A DNA stretch of 64,000 bases from Pegoplata infirma. Its lineage: Eukaryota; Arthropoda; Insecta; Diptera; Anthomyiidae. The DNA is taken from contig OY992541.1 of NCBI GenBank assembly GCA_963921195.1, forward strand, positions 10,572,951-10,636,950. Direction: 5' to 3'. Positions 25,601 to 34,158 of this stretch are shown piece by piece; position 1 is the first letter of the stretch, and each line of letters begins with the position of its first letter. Made by a program: the position numbers and the translations under genes. A model generated the notes under the pieces. The model ran no database searches, was not told the DNA's origin, and saw only the letters and a program-made list of their open reading frames with translations.

Positions 25601-28600
25601 AAAATATTTTAATATAATTTTATTTTCTATCTCGACTCTCGTAGCATACACTTTAAGCAAAACCTTTGTCAAAGCTGCAGAAAAATCTGCCCATTTTGAG
25701 TATAATGAGAAAATCTATCGAGACAGCAGACAAATCTGCTGATTTCAGCTGAAAATTTCCTGATTTTAGCAGAAAAATCATCTCATTTTAGCTAACCAAT
25801 CAGCTAACCAATCTAATAATTGGTTGAAAAAAAAAACTTTTTTTAAAGATAGTTGCTAAATATTTCTGTAAAATTAGAAAAATTATCTGCTGATTTCTAT
25901 TATTTTCTATACTAAATGACTGAAAACTTAGTAAAAAGATCCGTTTCAGCAAAAAAATCTGCTTAAAGTTTGAAGCTGAAAGTGGTTTACAAATTTTTTG
26001 ACAGAGTTTTTTTCCTGAGTGTAATTACACAATCTGCTCTAGATCAGACTCAAATAAAAGTTAGATTAATTATCTGCGTAGCACTTTTTATTTTTTAGTA
26101 ATACACGATTTCGTTTTGAAGATATGCCCTTTTCAGTTTTCATTAGGGCTTCCAATCGGGATATCCCGATCCCGGAAATCCCGGGATTTTCAGCATTAGG
26201 CAAATCCCGAATTTCGGGATTTCTAATTTTCAATCCCGGAATTTCGGGATTCCGATTTTTTTATTTTTTTCAATATTTTTAGATTTTTTAAAATAATTTG
26301 TATAAAATATAAATTTTGTGGAACAAAATAAATACAAGTAAGAAAATTATAGTCGGTCAAGACCGACCATATAATACCCTACACCAGAGTTTCCCGGACC
26401 ATGGGTCCCAAGTTCAAACATGGACTGATTAGATCTAGATTTTGTCAACTCTTTAATAAGTGTAAAAAGCAATCACTAATCAAATTTGAGTGGAATAGGC
26501 TTCTTTTTGTTGACAATAAATCGCTTCAACTGAATATCGGGCGAAATTTCCACATGGGACCTAAGTCCAAAATGGTCCGATGATAATTAGATTTGATAAG
26601 GTTATTAAAGTACGCGTTTAACATACACAAACAGAATTTTAATTAAATATTTTCTATTTTCATGAAAATTGAGAGATTTATGTGAAAATCGGGAAGGTGG
26701 TTTGTATGGGGGCTACTAGAAGAACTGGTTCGATTTCTTTAAAATTCGGAATGGTGATTTGTGTGTATAAAACATTAATTCCTGCCAAATTTTGAAAAGA
26801 TACCTATTAAAATGCGACTATTAGAGTCATTTGAGCCAAAACTAAAGAGGACCTTTGTATGGGGGCTAGGTCTAAATATGGACCGATTTTTTCCAATTTC
26901 AATAGGCTTCGTCCTTGGGCCAAAAGAGGCTTAAGTTTTAAATTTCAAGTCAATTGATCGAGAATTGTAAACCTGTATCGTGTTTACACCGTTTACATGG
27001 ACAGACAGACGGACGGACATCGCTAAATCGACTTAAAAAGTGATTCTAAGTCGATCGGTATACTTAAAAGAGGGTCTAGGACCAATATTTCGGGTAGTTA
27101 CAAACATCAGCACAAACACATTATACCCTGTACCACAGTGTGGTGTAGGGTATAAAAACCGACAAAAGTTCCGCTAGGTACCTTGTTTTTGTAGAAGAAA
27201 AAGGTGAAATGTTTGCGAAATGTAAAGAAATTCTTAAAACTAGTGGTGGTTCGACATAAGGGCTTTTATATTTATTACTTTTACTCTTACAAGGAGCATA
27301 GGACTGTAAATGGCTTTTGACACATCTTAACTCCTTAAGTTGTAAACTTTTTCAATTTTATGTTTTACTAAAACATTTTTTAAAGGCGTGAGTCAGTGGG
27401 TGTCAAATTGGTTGGATGCCATTTATTTTGGTCTCTCAATAAGTTGGTGCTCTTAATGTTGCTATTTCATGTAAAAACTCTCTTAAACATTAAGAGAACC
27501 AATTTAAATAAAGGGACATATTGTTTTGGGGCCTATCAAAATCTCTGATCTTCTTTACTCTATGGCGTGAGTGGGGTTTGACTCACGCTCACGCAAACAA
27601 TAATGGAATCACTCACTTGTGACTTACGCTCACGCGTGAGTCATGCAAACTCTACTCTCGCACTCTCGCTAACACATTTTTTACCAAAAAAAATATTTTT
27701 TTTGCAAGAAAAAAAAATAATCAAATAAATTAAAAAAAAATCAATTCACGCAAGCTTTAGCAAAAAATGAATCACTTATGCAAAAATTCATTTATTTTTT
27801 TTTTTCAACTCACACTCACTAAAAGTTGATAGCGATGAGCCACGACGAAAGATAAGAAAGATAACCGAATACGGATATTCTTCACAGGAGGAATCCCAAA
27901 CTTTTTTTGAAGTTCACAACAACAACTTTGCTAATCTTTACGAACGCGTGGATTTTTCAAAGTAATAAAAAATACTAGAAATTTTTGAAAATCCCGAAAA
28001 ATCCCGAAAATTTCCAAAAAATACCGTGAATCCCGGGATTCAAAATATACCGAAAATCCCGGGATCCCGAAATCGGGATCCCGAAAATTTTTCTTCAATC
28101 CCGAATCCCGGGATTCAGAAAATCCAATCCCGATTGGAAGCCCTAGTTTTCATGTTTGGTGTCATTATTTCGTGTCCCTATTATATTCATACATTAAAGA
28201 TAAATTCGCCGATATCTCAAAAACGGTGAGGGATACGAAAAAAAAATAGAGAGAGAAATTTGTGCATAATTTTATATTCTATAAGTTCTTTAATAAACTT
28301 TTAAAGCGTAAGAGATATTAGCAAAAAGCTGTAAAAAATCTGGTTATTTTGAGTTTTGGCCTTAATATCTCAGAAACGGTGAGAGATACGAAAAAAGTAT
28401 TAAGAAACATATTGTAGATAATTTTACATTCTATAAGTTTTGTAACAGACTCTTAAAGCGTATGACGCATATCAAGCGAGATATTAGCATAAAACTGAAA
28501 AAAACCCGGTTTTTGTGACCTTTGACCTCAATATCTTAGCAAGGACACGGGTGATTTCTTGGGACTTTTTCCCCCTTATTTAGATTGCCAAAACTAAGAT

Positions 28601-31600
28601 CTGTGCAAATTTTCAGAGAACCTATCCGATTTTCCTCAGATGACCCCTTATTTTCCTGGGCTCTTAACAGAGGATTCGTTATAACCGAGTTCATTATAAA
28701 AGAAGTATTTTGGGTGAAAATTGATCCCAAAACTTCGGGACTTTGAAATTAGTTCGTTATAACCGCGAATTCTTATAACCGAGTTCGTAATAATTGGGTT
28801 GGACTGTAGTTGGATTGAACATATATATAAAATTGGACTCCGCAATACACAATTAATTTATAATTCATGTGATTTTATCTATTTTGATGTTCTGTTTGTA
28901 GCCCCCATACAAACCACCTTCCCGATATTCACATAAAGCTCTTAAATTTCATGAAAATAGAAAATATTTAATTAAAATTTTGTTTGTGTGTGTTTACGCG
29001 TACTTTAATAACCTTATCAAATCCGATTCGGACCATTTTAGGACTTAGGACCCATATGAAAATTTCGCCCGATATTCAGCTAAATCGGTTTATTGACAAC
29101 AATTAGAAGCCCGTGTAAAAAAATAATTGGATCATAACATATCTCTTTTGATCAAAATATATATGGATCATATCTAAATGGATATAATCAGATCTACTCT
29201 ATATATACTCATATCTGCTTCAGATATGTTTTGATCCGTAAATTGAGTCTATCTGGCATATATGACATATATGATCAGACATTTTCAGATATGTTCATAT
29301 ATGTAAAATTGTCAGATAGACTCAATTTACGGATCAAAACATATCTGAAGCAGATATGAATACATATGGAGTAGATCTGATTATATCCATTTAGATATGA
29401 TCCATATATGTTTTTATCAAAAGAGATATGTTTTGATCCAATTATTTTTTTACACGGGAGTCTATTTGGCTCAAATTTGGTTCACTCAAAAAAAAGTCAA
29501 CTAAAATCTGGGGAAATTAACTTAATTTTGAGAAAAAGAGGGAATGATTTGGCTCCAAAGATTTTTTTCTTGGTTTTAGTTCATAATTTTCCCAAAAATA
29601 AGGAAAACAAAGTTATTTAATTTTAAGCCAATTTTAACTAGAAAATGGGAAAAATTATACTTCACATTTTAGAAATAGATTGGGTCTAGACCCTAGACCC
29701 ATGGCTTCGGACCCCATTTAACTCGAGACAACGTTGAGTCCTTTAGGGGTCCCCATAGATTTTGAACCAAAAATTGTGTCCGTTTCGCTCTAACTTTCTT
29801 AGTTTTTGAGATACGGTAATAAGGGGCCTGATAGGGTCTTGAGAATCTTAAAAACCGGATAGCTCAAAAACTATTAATCGGAGGGCTTTCGGGTATTTTG
29901 CGGAAGTGTTCTTCGAGTCAAGAGCTACAAAAATGCCGTTGGACCTTTTCTCGTGTTGGCAGTATTTACCGAGATATATGCATATATAAAATCTCGGGAA
30001 TTTCAAATTTTTGATCTAAAATTAGGGTCTTGAGACCCCAACAGATATGCAGAGCTAGGCTATTCCATATTTTTCTTTGTAGTCTTTCTTTTGAAAATTT
30101 CATCCTATCTCTATCTAGCTTAGTTTTCGAGATATCGCCATTTTAAATTTTTAACTAAATTCTAAGAAGTTATTTACTAAATTCTCAGAAGTCATTAACT
30201 AAATTTTAAGAAGTACACTTCCTCAATTCAAAGAAGAGAAATACGATGATGTTTTTTTAGTAAATTTTAACTAAACTTGAACTAAATTGTTTTTTAAGAA
30301 ATATGTCTTAAAAATAAAGATACGATTCTTAGATTTGTAGAAAATTTCTTTGGCAGTAAGAATTTTTTTCCTAATATTAAAAAAATCCATTTAAAGAAAA
30401 CTATGAACTAATTATAAGTAAATGAACTAAAATTTTTTCCTCATAGTTAAGAAAATTTCTCATTTTTAAGTTAAATTTAACTAAATTTTAGGAAAATTCA
30501 TGATAAATTTTCAAAGACATTTTTTCCTTAATTTTAGTTATGTCTTTTTTTTCAGTGTTTGTGGGTGTTTTTTACACTTATTTAAAATTTGACAAAAGAT
30601 AGAACCAATCGGTCCATGTTTGAACTTAGGACCCAATTTCCGGAAAAGTCGGGTGTAGGGTATTATATGGTCGGTCTTGACCGACTATAACTTTCTTACA
30701 TGTTTTTATTTAATTTCAATTATTGTTATATTGTTGTAGAATTGAATTTGAAGTATTTTACTGTTAATGGTCCTGAGGGGAAAAAGTTGCCCATTGAAGA
30801 ACTAAAAATTTTTTTCTGTATTCTTTTTTTTTATATTTTTGATAAACAAATAAAAAAAATTATGTTTTTTACAAAATAACGGATATTTTACTGCGTTTTT
30901 ACTGATTCTGTTTGCTAAATTTAAAAAAAAATTTTGAACACATTTTTAACAGATTATTTTTTATTTATACAGAAATAGTTTGCTGTCATTCTTTTTTTAA
31001 GAAAATTTTCTAAGTTTTTTTTTAAAGTGTTACTTTTTTTGGTTTTTTTTTTATGCAACCAAAACGATATTTTTGAACATAGTATTTCTAGCAGATTATA
31101 TTGTAGTTTTACAGAAATAGTTTGCTGTCATCCTTTTTTCAAGAAAACCTTATAAGTTTTTTTTCGTTTTTTATACATTTAAATTGAGACAAATAATTTA
31201 CAAAACTTAAAAAAAAAATCCCTAGATTATATTGTTACAGAAACATTTTTTTTAGTTTAAATTAAAAAAAAAACAAGTGAGAGTGTTAAATTCGGCTGTG
31301 CCGAATATTTTATACCCTCCAAAATGTAAAAAAAAAATAAAAAAATAAATTGTCAGGGACGGGGGGAGGATGGGGGTCAGTGGTGAACGTTGAGAGCACC
31401 TTCCCATCCCGATAAATATAACAAATGTTTCATTTATTTAACAAAAAATACAAAAAAACATGTAAAAAAATTGTATTTTTTCAGAGGTTGATTCAGTTCT
31501 TCTAGGGGGAACTTTTTTCCCCTGAGCCGATTGTGCCCATTTACGAACTTAACCTGCCTAGGACCATAAGACATATTCATGCCAAATTGGAGGAGGCTAG

Positions 31601-33100
31601 CTCTTTTATTTTGGACTGTATCGTGCCATCTACAGACAGACGGACGGACGGACATTCACAAAATGTCTTAGAATCGATCATGGATCAATATATTATTTTA
31701 TGGGGTCCCCGACCGTTATTTCGATGCGTTACAAACGGAATGACGAAGTGAGTATACCCCAGTGACGGTCCGTGAAGTTGTCACTGGGTGTTCTCTAATT
31801 TTTAAAAACAGAAAATTTAAGTATAAAAATCATGTTTTCATGGACCTAACCCATTCCCGAGATAGGTAAAGATGGGATGTTACTAGTTTTGTACATTTTT
31901 TAATGAGATGCAGCCTAAATTCTATTTTATTGACATTTTGTTGCCTCATCACATCGACAATTAACAAAAAGCATTATTTCGCAAATAAATGGAGTACAAA
32001 AATTAATTTTGGATTCATGTCAACAAAAAAAATGAAAACTGAGGATTTGTCTACCACGGGAACGTGTTACGTCCAGAAAAACATATTTTATATACATAAA
32101 TTTTATATTTTAAATAAGTAGAGAACACCCAGTGACAACTTCACGGACCGTCACTGGTATACCCCCATACTGTGGTTGGAGGGTATAAAAAGCTATTAAA
32201 GTTTTCATAAAAACAAATTTTCTAGAAAATGTATTAGTAGATTTCTCTGAGGTTTAAACAGATTTCTCTGTTGATTTCACCTAGATAATCATGACAGATT
32301 TTCAGCAAACCGTGTCTGATAAAATCACCAGATTTCTTATGTGGCTCAAAATGGTGATATTTTCAGCAGATTTTTCTGATGATTGGACAGAGCATTTACT
32401 TTGAGTGTAGCAATTTTTAAAAATACAAGAGTAATATTATACCAGGGCAGAAAGCTATCCGAAATACCCTTAAGTATACCGATTGACAAAGAACTGTGGG
32501 CCGATTTAGCTATGTTAGACCGTCTCTCTGTCGGTCCATGTAATAAGTATCCGATTTCACTCAAATTCCGTTTGTATGTACACATTTCTTTAAACAATTT
32601 TTTAGGCAAACATTGAATTGAAAATAGAAATTAATTTTTGAAACCCTCATATGCCCGCATTTCCTCTAATTAGGAATAATTTATTTAAATTTAGTATACG
32701 TTTCTTCAGTGTAATATTCTGGCAATACTGATTGTCCTTTTTTCAATTGCTACAATAGCTCTTTTAAAGTGGATTGTTCTTAAATTTGCAAACAACGTAA
32801 GACCTTGCAAAATAGCGGTAGGAAATTACAAATTCTTACCTGATTGTCTTTGTTTGCTGTTAGGGCTGGAGTCGTGACTGTTACAGATTTACCACTGGTT
32901 ATGTTCAGTGATGTTTCACCTGGATGCAACAATGTATCCATCTCTAAAGTTTCCACATTTTTAGTAGTATGTACTTGGTAATGATGCCTGCTGCTGGCTG
33001 CTGTTATTGTTGGATCGCCAGGTTTTGTGCTTATGAAACTAGCTAATCCTCCTCCACCGCCATCATTAATTGAATCTGTTCCAGTGTTAATGTGCGACAT
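14271..33100 (-). CDS. Gat: Sodium- and chloride-dependent GABA transporter (SLC6 family), 8 coding exons, 673 aa
   Basis: Joined minus-strand exons are 33100-32840, 24087-23540, 23471-23204, 20725-20622, 19333-18964, 18903-18700, 17911-17744 and 14369-14271. They total 2022 nt and form one open frame of 673 residues plus a TAG stop. All junctions are GT-AG. Members of this family take up GABA across the plasma membrane using Na+ and Cl-; in flies Gat is mainly glial (family knowledge). Visible marks are TM1 with [14 protein letters not shown] (about 111-124), the GAT glutamate in MELALGQ (E153), NVYYIVI in TM3 (about 189-195), an extracellular loop with C216 and C225 and sequons N242 and N255, FFSYGLGLG in TM6 (369-377) and GLDSQF in TM8 (469-474). 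The C-terminus ends HYKL. The length is normal for the family, with a long soluble N-terminus of about 95 residues. I see no frameshift or stop. Another SLC6 paralogue is possible but less likely. Confidence 0.95.
14504..15142. mobile_element. Possible terminal-inverted-repeat element in Gat intron 7
   Basis: CTACACAGGTTGACAAAAG at 14504 is imperfectly mirrored by AGTGTTGCCCTGTGTAAT near 15143. The interior repeats the phrase 'TATCTCGAAAACTA...GAATCAGC' and related lines. There is no frame. The call rests on the ends alone. Confidence 0.4.
15143..15240 (+). mobile_element. DINE-1/Helentron-like family C, 3' end fragment
   Basis: TATATATACTTTATGGGGTC, CGATATTTCGATGCGTTACA and the terminal TTGGAGGGTATAAAAA match the ends of full family C copies (31273-32191, 57902-58624). 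The 5' part is missing. Confidence 0.7.
15380..15800. repeat. Degenerate minisatellite, unit about 23-25 bp
   Basis: The line AAATTCAGAAAACCCAATTG recurs with substitutions over about 400 bp (AATTGAAATT, AAATTCAGAAA). It is purine-rich and non-coding, within Gat intron 7. Confidence 0.6.
16035..16262 (+). mobile_element. Single arm of a fold-back repeat in intron 7
   Basis: This stretch matches 54050-54275 (TCACAGACCATATAGACATG ... TGCGCGTGCTG). In the second locus it is one arm of a fold-back and carries a 300-bp MITE at TCACAGA. Here the site is empty. A truncated right end of that MITE (GTCGAGTCTGTATTAGTC) lies at about 16515-16535. Confidence 0.65.
16622..17066 (-). mobile_element. tRNA-derived SINE with poly(A) tail
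   Basis: Read on the minus strand, the element starts at about 17066 with a tRNA-like head: A box TGGCCTAGTGG (17056-17046) and canonical B box GGTTCGATTC (17013-17004). A body of about 350 bp follows, ending in 31 A (T22-T52 of the 16600s on the plus strand). The anticodon arm GTTGG/CCAAC is present, but the acceptor stem does not pair, so it is not a functional tRNA gene. Target duplications were not resolved. Confidence 0.7.
17225..17524 (+). mobile_element. 300-bp MITE, copy 1 (7-bp duplication)
   Basis: The ends are CACAGACTAATACAGACTCG and CGAGTCTGTATTTAGTCTGTG, with duplication CTATAAC at 17218-17224 and 17525-17531. The twin at 53749-54048 is also exactly 300 bp, in the opposite orientation and highly similar. 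Non-coding. It lies within Gat intron 7. Confidence 0.85.
17744..17911 (-). CDS. Gat: Gat coding exon 7 (residues 586-641, TM12)
   Basis: The exon has 56 codons in phase 0-0. The acceptor is a long T tract ending GTAG and the donor is GTAAGT. It encodes the end of TM11 and TM12 ([16 protein letters not shown]) and the beginning of the cytosolic tail (KKTPGDTAT). Confidence 0.95.
18075..18526 (+). mobile_element. DINE-1/Helentron-like family B copy in Gat intron 6
   Basis: The 5' end is ACAAGTAAAAAAGTTAAATT, followed by the TTCGGCCTTTTCCGAA hairpin and CACTCCACAATG. The 3' end is TATATACCCTCTACTACTAA...GAAGGGCATAAAA. The microsatellite is reduced to CAGACGGTC. It is antisense to Gat. Confidence 0.7.
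18700..18903 (-). CDS. Gat: Gat coding exon 6 (residues 518-585, TM10-TM11)
   Basis: The exon has 68 codons in phase 0-0, from [10 protein letters not shown] to ITTPLICL. It contains the conserved [12 protein letters not shown] stretch of TM10 and the WWKFCW stretch at the start of TM11. The acceptor is TTTACAG and the donor GTAAGT. Confidence 0.95.
18964..19333 (-). CDS. Gat: Gat coding exon 5 (residues 395-517, TM7-TM9)
   Basis: This is the longest C-terminal exon (370 nt). It holds TM7 ([14 protein letters not shown], chloride-site region in the family), the [13 protein letters not shown] loop and TM8 with GLDSQF at 469-474, where the second sodium is bound in homologues. TM9 follows after LLRKRKEIF. 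The acceptor is TAACAG and the donor GTAAGT. A 60-bp intron follows. Confidence 0.95.
19512..20504. mobile_element. CACTC-end element in Gat intron 4
   Basis: The ends are CACTCAGAAAAAAAAACTAA and TTTTTTTTTGAGTG, with TA at 19510-19511 and 20505-20506. The interior repeats AGGAAAATTTCC-type lines. It is related to 29483-30557 and 60260-61328 by its ends and edge sequence. The host sequence resembles the element at 8304-8535 (GATATG...TTTTGATGTCGTTTATGCAT), which lacks the insertion. Confidence 0.75.
20622..20725 (-). CDS. Gat: Gat coding exon 4 (residues 360-394, TM6)
   Basis: This 104-nt exon encodes [18 protein letters not shown] and the NKFTNNVY loop. It is the unwound TM6 that lines the substrate site in SLC6 carriers. 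Its last two bases (AA) join the first base of exon 5 to make K394. The donor is GTAAGT and the acceptor is TTTAAG. Confidence 0.95.
20726..23203 (-). other. Gat intron 3
   Basis: The intron is 2478 bp. Segment 21478-21990 is a dispersed repeat, matched at 55174-55560 (CCTCTGTTCGATTTTTCGAA, TTCAAAAAAATATTTATGTA). The remainder is AT-rich, with no exon-like or bounded element seen. Confidence 0.6.
23204..23471 (-). CDS. Gat: Gat coding exon 3 (residues 270-359, TM4-TM5)
   Basis: The exon begins with the single base that completes E270 and adds 89 codons ending in KLTQSE before a GTAAGT donor (phase 0). It encodes the end of the glycosylated loop, TM4 (WILCYFCIW region) and TM5 ([10 protein letters not shown] region). 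Only a 68-bp intron (23472-23539) separates it from exon 2. Confidence 0.95.
23540..24087 (-). CDS. Gat: Gat coding exon 2 (residues 88-269, TM1-TM3 and start of the large loop)
   Basis: The acceptor is a pyrimidine tract followed by CTAG at 24088-24089. The exon holds 182 codons plus two bases and ends at a GTAGGT donor (phase 2). It carries TM1 with the sodium and substrate site region, TM2 with the MELALGQ motif, TM3, and the loop cysteines C216 and C225 that form a conserved disulfide in this family. Two N-glycosylation sequons, NGS at 242 and NVS at 255, fall in the same loop. Confidence 0.95.
24300..24614 (+). repeat. Left arm of a large inverted repeat in intron 1
   Basis: This arm (ending in TCTAGAGCAGATTGTGTAAT) is the inverted copy of 26032-26143 joined to 28146-28310. 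The right arm was split by hAT-like element 3. A further tandem copy of the outer part lies at about 28365-28495. The arms carry ATCTCAAAAACGGTGAGGGA, a line also found twice on the right. Confidence 0.75.
24685..25288 (+). mobile_element. ACAAGGGAAG-end fold-back element, copy 2
   Basis: The ends are ACAAGGGAAGTCTCCCTAGT and GGGAGACTTCCCTTGT. Long internal inverted segments contain TTTTTAGCGGCCCAAA-type sequence. The same element occurs in the same orientation at 50149-50782. No transposase frame was seen. Confidence 0.7.
25290..25374. repeat. Hairpin with 17-bp arms
   Basis: GCAACGACGTATTC at 25290 and GAATACGTCGTTGC ending at 25370 are exact inverted copies. They flank a (GTT)n-rich loop and a run of C. 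The hairpin abuts the right end of the preceding fold-back element. Confidence 0.6.
26144..28145. mobile_element. hAT-like transposon 3 (2002 bp, non-autonomous)
   Basis: The ends are TAGGGCTTCCAATCGGGAT and ATCCCGATTGGAAGCCCTA (19-bp perfect inverted repeat), with exact 8-bp duplication GTTTTCAT at 26136-26143 and 28146-28153. Both subterminal regions are packed with AATCCCGG/CCGGGATT motifs. The inverted arm at 24300-24614 preserves the unoccupied site (24492-24499). It contains a Helentron-like copy at 26334-27158 and no transposase. Confidence 0.92.
26334..27158 (+). mobile_element. DINE-1/Helentron-like family A copy 2 (uninterrupted)
   Basis: It starts ACAAGTAAGAAAATTATAG with the TCGGTCAAGACCGA hairpin and ends ACCACAGTGTGGTGTAGGGT followed by ATAAAA. 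At 825 bp it serves as the intact reference for the copies at 1125-2676 and 28893-30702. It is non-coding and inserted in hAT-like element 3. Confidence 0.8.
28154..28892. other. Continuation of the inverted repeat and TTATAACCGAGTT motif cluster
   Basis: 28154-28500 is the outer right arm and its tandem repeat. At 28660-28810 the phrase TTCGTTATAACCGAGTTC recurs three to four times up to GGGTTGGACTGTAG. That pattern looks like a transposon subterminal region, but its partner end was not found. Confidence 0.45.
29110..29457. mobile_element. Palindromic element with CCCGTGTAAAAAA ends
   Basis: The two arms of about 155 bp are inverted copies, rich in GATCATATC and AGATATG motifs, and start CCCGTGTAAAAAAATAATTG. 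AG flanks both sides, suggesting a 2-bp duplication. It is related by its ends to 35112-35515. Confidence 0.65.
29483..30557 (-). mobile_element. CACTC/CACTG-end element, inverted copy of 60260-61328
   Basis: The ends are CACTCAAAAAAAAGTCAACT and AAAAAAAACAGTG-type (CAGTG at the right), with TT on both sides. The central region holds GGGTCTAGACCC and CCTATCAGGCCCC-like GC-richer blocks, in opposite orientation to 60260-61328, and the two copies look nearly identical. No frame of useful length. Confidence 0.8.
30703..31272. other. AT-rich stretch within intron 1
   Basis: T-rich lines recur (CAGAAATAGTTTGCTGTCAT occurs twice, near 30972 and 31118). No gene or bounded element was recognised. 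Confidence 0.5.
31273..32191 (+). mobile_element. DINE-1/Helentron-like family C copy with a hAT-like insertion
   Basis: The 5' end is ACAAGTGAGAGTGTTAAATT, followed by the TTCGGCTGTGCCGAA hairpin and TATACCCTCC. The (GACG)n microsatellite is at about 31636-31660. The 3' end is GTTGGAGGGTATAAAAA. The body is cut by 31760-32156 within its GTATACCCCC motif. Confidence 0.8.
31760..32156. mobile_element. hAT-like transposon 4 (397-bp MITE)
   Basis: The ends are CAGTGACGGTCCGTGAAGTT and AACTTCACGGACCGTCACTG, part of a near-perfect 36-bp inverted repeat. The exact 8-bp duplication GTATACCC is at 31752-31759 and 32157-32164. Uninterrupted family C copies (for example 58591) show the empty site. Non-coding. 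Confidence 0.92.
32192..32839. other. 5'-proximal part of intron 1
   Basis: A cluster of CAGATTTTTCTGATGATT-like lines (32210-32400) ends ACTTTGAGTGTA at 32407 and resembles 25620-26030. It may be the remains of another CACTC-end element. The rest shows nothing recognisable. Confidence 0.4.
32840..33100 (-). CDS. Gat: Gat coding exon 1 (residues 1-87, cytosolic N-terminus)
   Basis: The exon starts at the ATG at 33100-33098, which has A at -3, and ends in CAG before the donor GTAAGA (phase 0). It encodes a polar, Gly/Thr/Ser-rich tail with a run of five glycines at 14-18 and no membrane segment. This is typical of the poorly conserved cytosolic N-terminus of SLC6 carriers. An AG preceded by TTCTAC lies about 10 nt upstream of the ATG and could be a splice acceptor, so a separate 5' non-coding exon is possible. 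The transcription start was not identified. Confidence 0.85.
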
Positions 33101-34158
33101 AATTGTTCTGTAGAAGTGCTGTACTTTCAGTTATTACTTTTTAAAATATTTATGTATTTTAGCAAACATTTATAATAATGGCATTTGTGACCGCTCTGCT
33201 TTTGAATAAGCCTAAAAAAAAATAGTATCTACAAAAGAGTATTAGTATATAAAAATATGTATTTTTTTTTTTTTTCAAAAACATTTTTTAGTCGTTTTTG
33301 CAATAAAACATTGTTTTTTAGTTTAAAACATTTTTAGAGAGCCCAAAACACTGTATTAAGTATTTTGGGGCTTACCAATGCCTTTCAATGGGGTGTGGTC
33401 TGCCTCCACCATAATGTTTCCACATTTATCTGGAGTGGTCTTATCGCGTACCATTATGGTAAATTGGCGGTTGAGTGGTACCAAAAGAAAAAAGTCGTTT
33501 AAGTACCCAATGATGCAAATTCTCCTTACTGCCCTATACTAAGGCCTCATCTTGGCTCTTGTCAAAAGAATAATGACGGGCACGAACCAAATTGCCAAGG
33601 ACATGCAAATTTTTTAGCAGAAATTGTCTATTGTTATTCAAATGGCCACAGACAACAATGTGTTGCAACATTAAAGAATGGATATGAAGCATTTTACAAA
33701 ACTTTTATTTTTAAGCAAACTACTTATCCGATTGATTTGAAATTTAAAGTTTCGTTTTCTCGTAAAATTACAGAGCTAATGTGATTTACATATTTTGCTT
33801 TTTTTAAGTTACTAGTTGCTAACTTTATTAGAGTTTTTCTATGGAAATCAGGAAAAAATTTTAATTTTTGGTTGAAGTTATCGTAATATTCATTGAAAAC
33901 CCCTAAAAAGTTAGCAACTAGTAAATTGAAAAAAAGCAAGTATCATACACCCCTAAAATCGTTTTTAAGGTTAGTTTTTAGCTCCAAAGCGCAAAAAAAA
34001 CTTCCAAAAATTTTTGTGTCTTGTACTTAGAAAATTTAAAAAATTTTTTCGGAACTTGAAAAATTAAAAAAAAAAAATCCTAGAAACATAATGATTTTGT
34101 GTCCAGGACTTTCGAAAATTTTTATTTTTTTTTAATTATTTGAATGAAATTATTAAAA
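33101..34158. other. Upstream flank of Gat (5' UTR/promoter candidate region)
   Basis: The 5' UTR of Gat must begin here, unless a distant non-coding exon exists. No TATA box or initiator can be singled out. Block 33362-33700 is less AT-rich and protein-like on the minus strand (described separately). From 33730 to 34158 the sequence is AT-rich, with inverted AGTTGCTAACTTT motifs near 33815 and 33908. Confidence 0.45.
33380..33700 (-). pseudogene. Protein-like block of unknown origin, possibly a transposase relic
   Basis: Minus-strand translation with frame breaks gives LQHIVVCGHLNNNRQFLLKN, a stop after SQDEALV, then FTIMVRDKTTPDKCGNIMV and TPLKGIGKP. The CGNIMV...GIGK spacing recalls the GG.IMVWG...G.G block of Tc1-like transposases, but this is weak. 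It could equally be a decayed exon. I do not assign a function. Confidence 0.3.

Larger units (their letters stand above)
28893..30702 (-). mobile_element. DINE-1/Helentron-like family A copy 3, inverted, carrying two insertions
   Basis: The 5' end with TCGGTCTTGACCGA hairpin is at 30702 and the body reads down to about 28893. It is split by a palindromic element (29110-29457) and by a CACTC-end element (29483-30557). Removing both restores colinearity with copy 2. The 3' terminal part is missing. Confidence 0.75.
24088..32839 (-). other. Gat intron 1 (8752 bp), transposon-filled
   Basis: The donor is GTAAGA after CAG at 32840 and the acceptor is CTAG before 24087. It contains, in plus order, a fold-back arm at 24300-24614, an ACAAGGG element, hAT-like element 3 with a nested Helentron-like copy, an inverted family A copy with two insertions, and a family C copy with hAT-like element 4. 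No additional coding exon was recognised. Confidence 0.85.
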
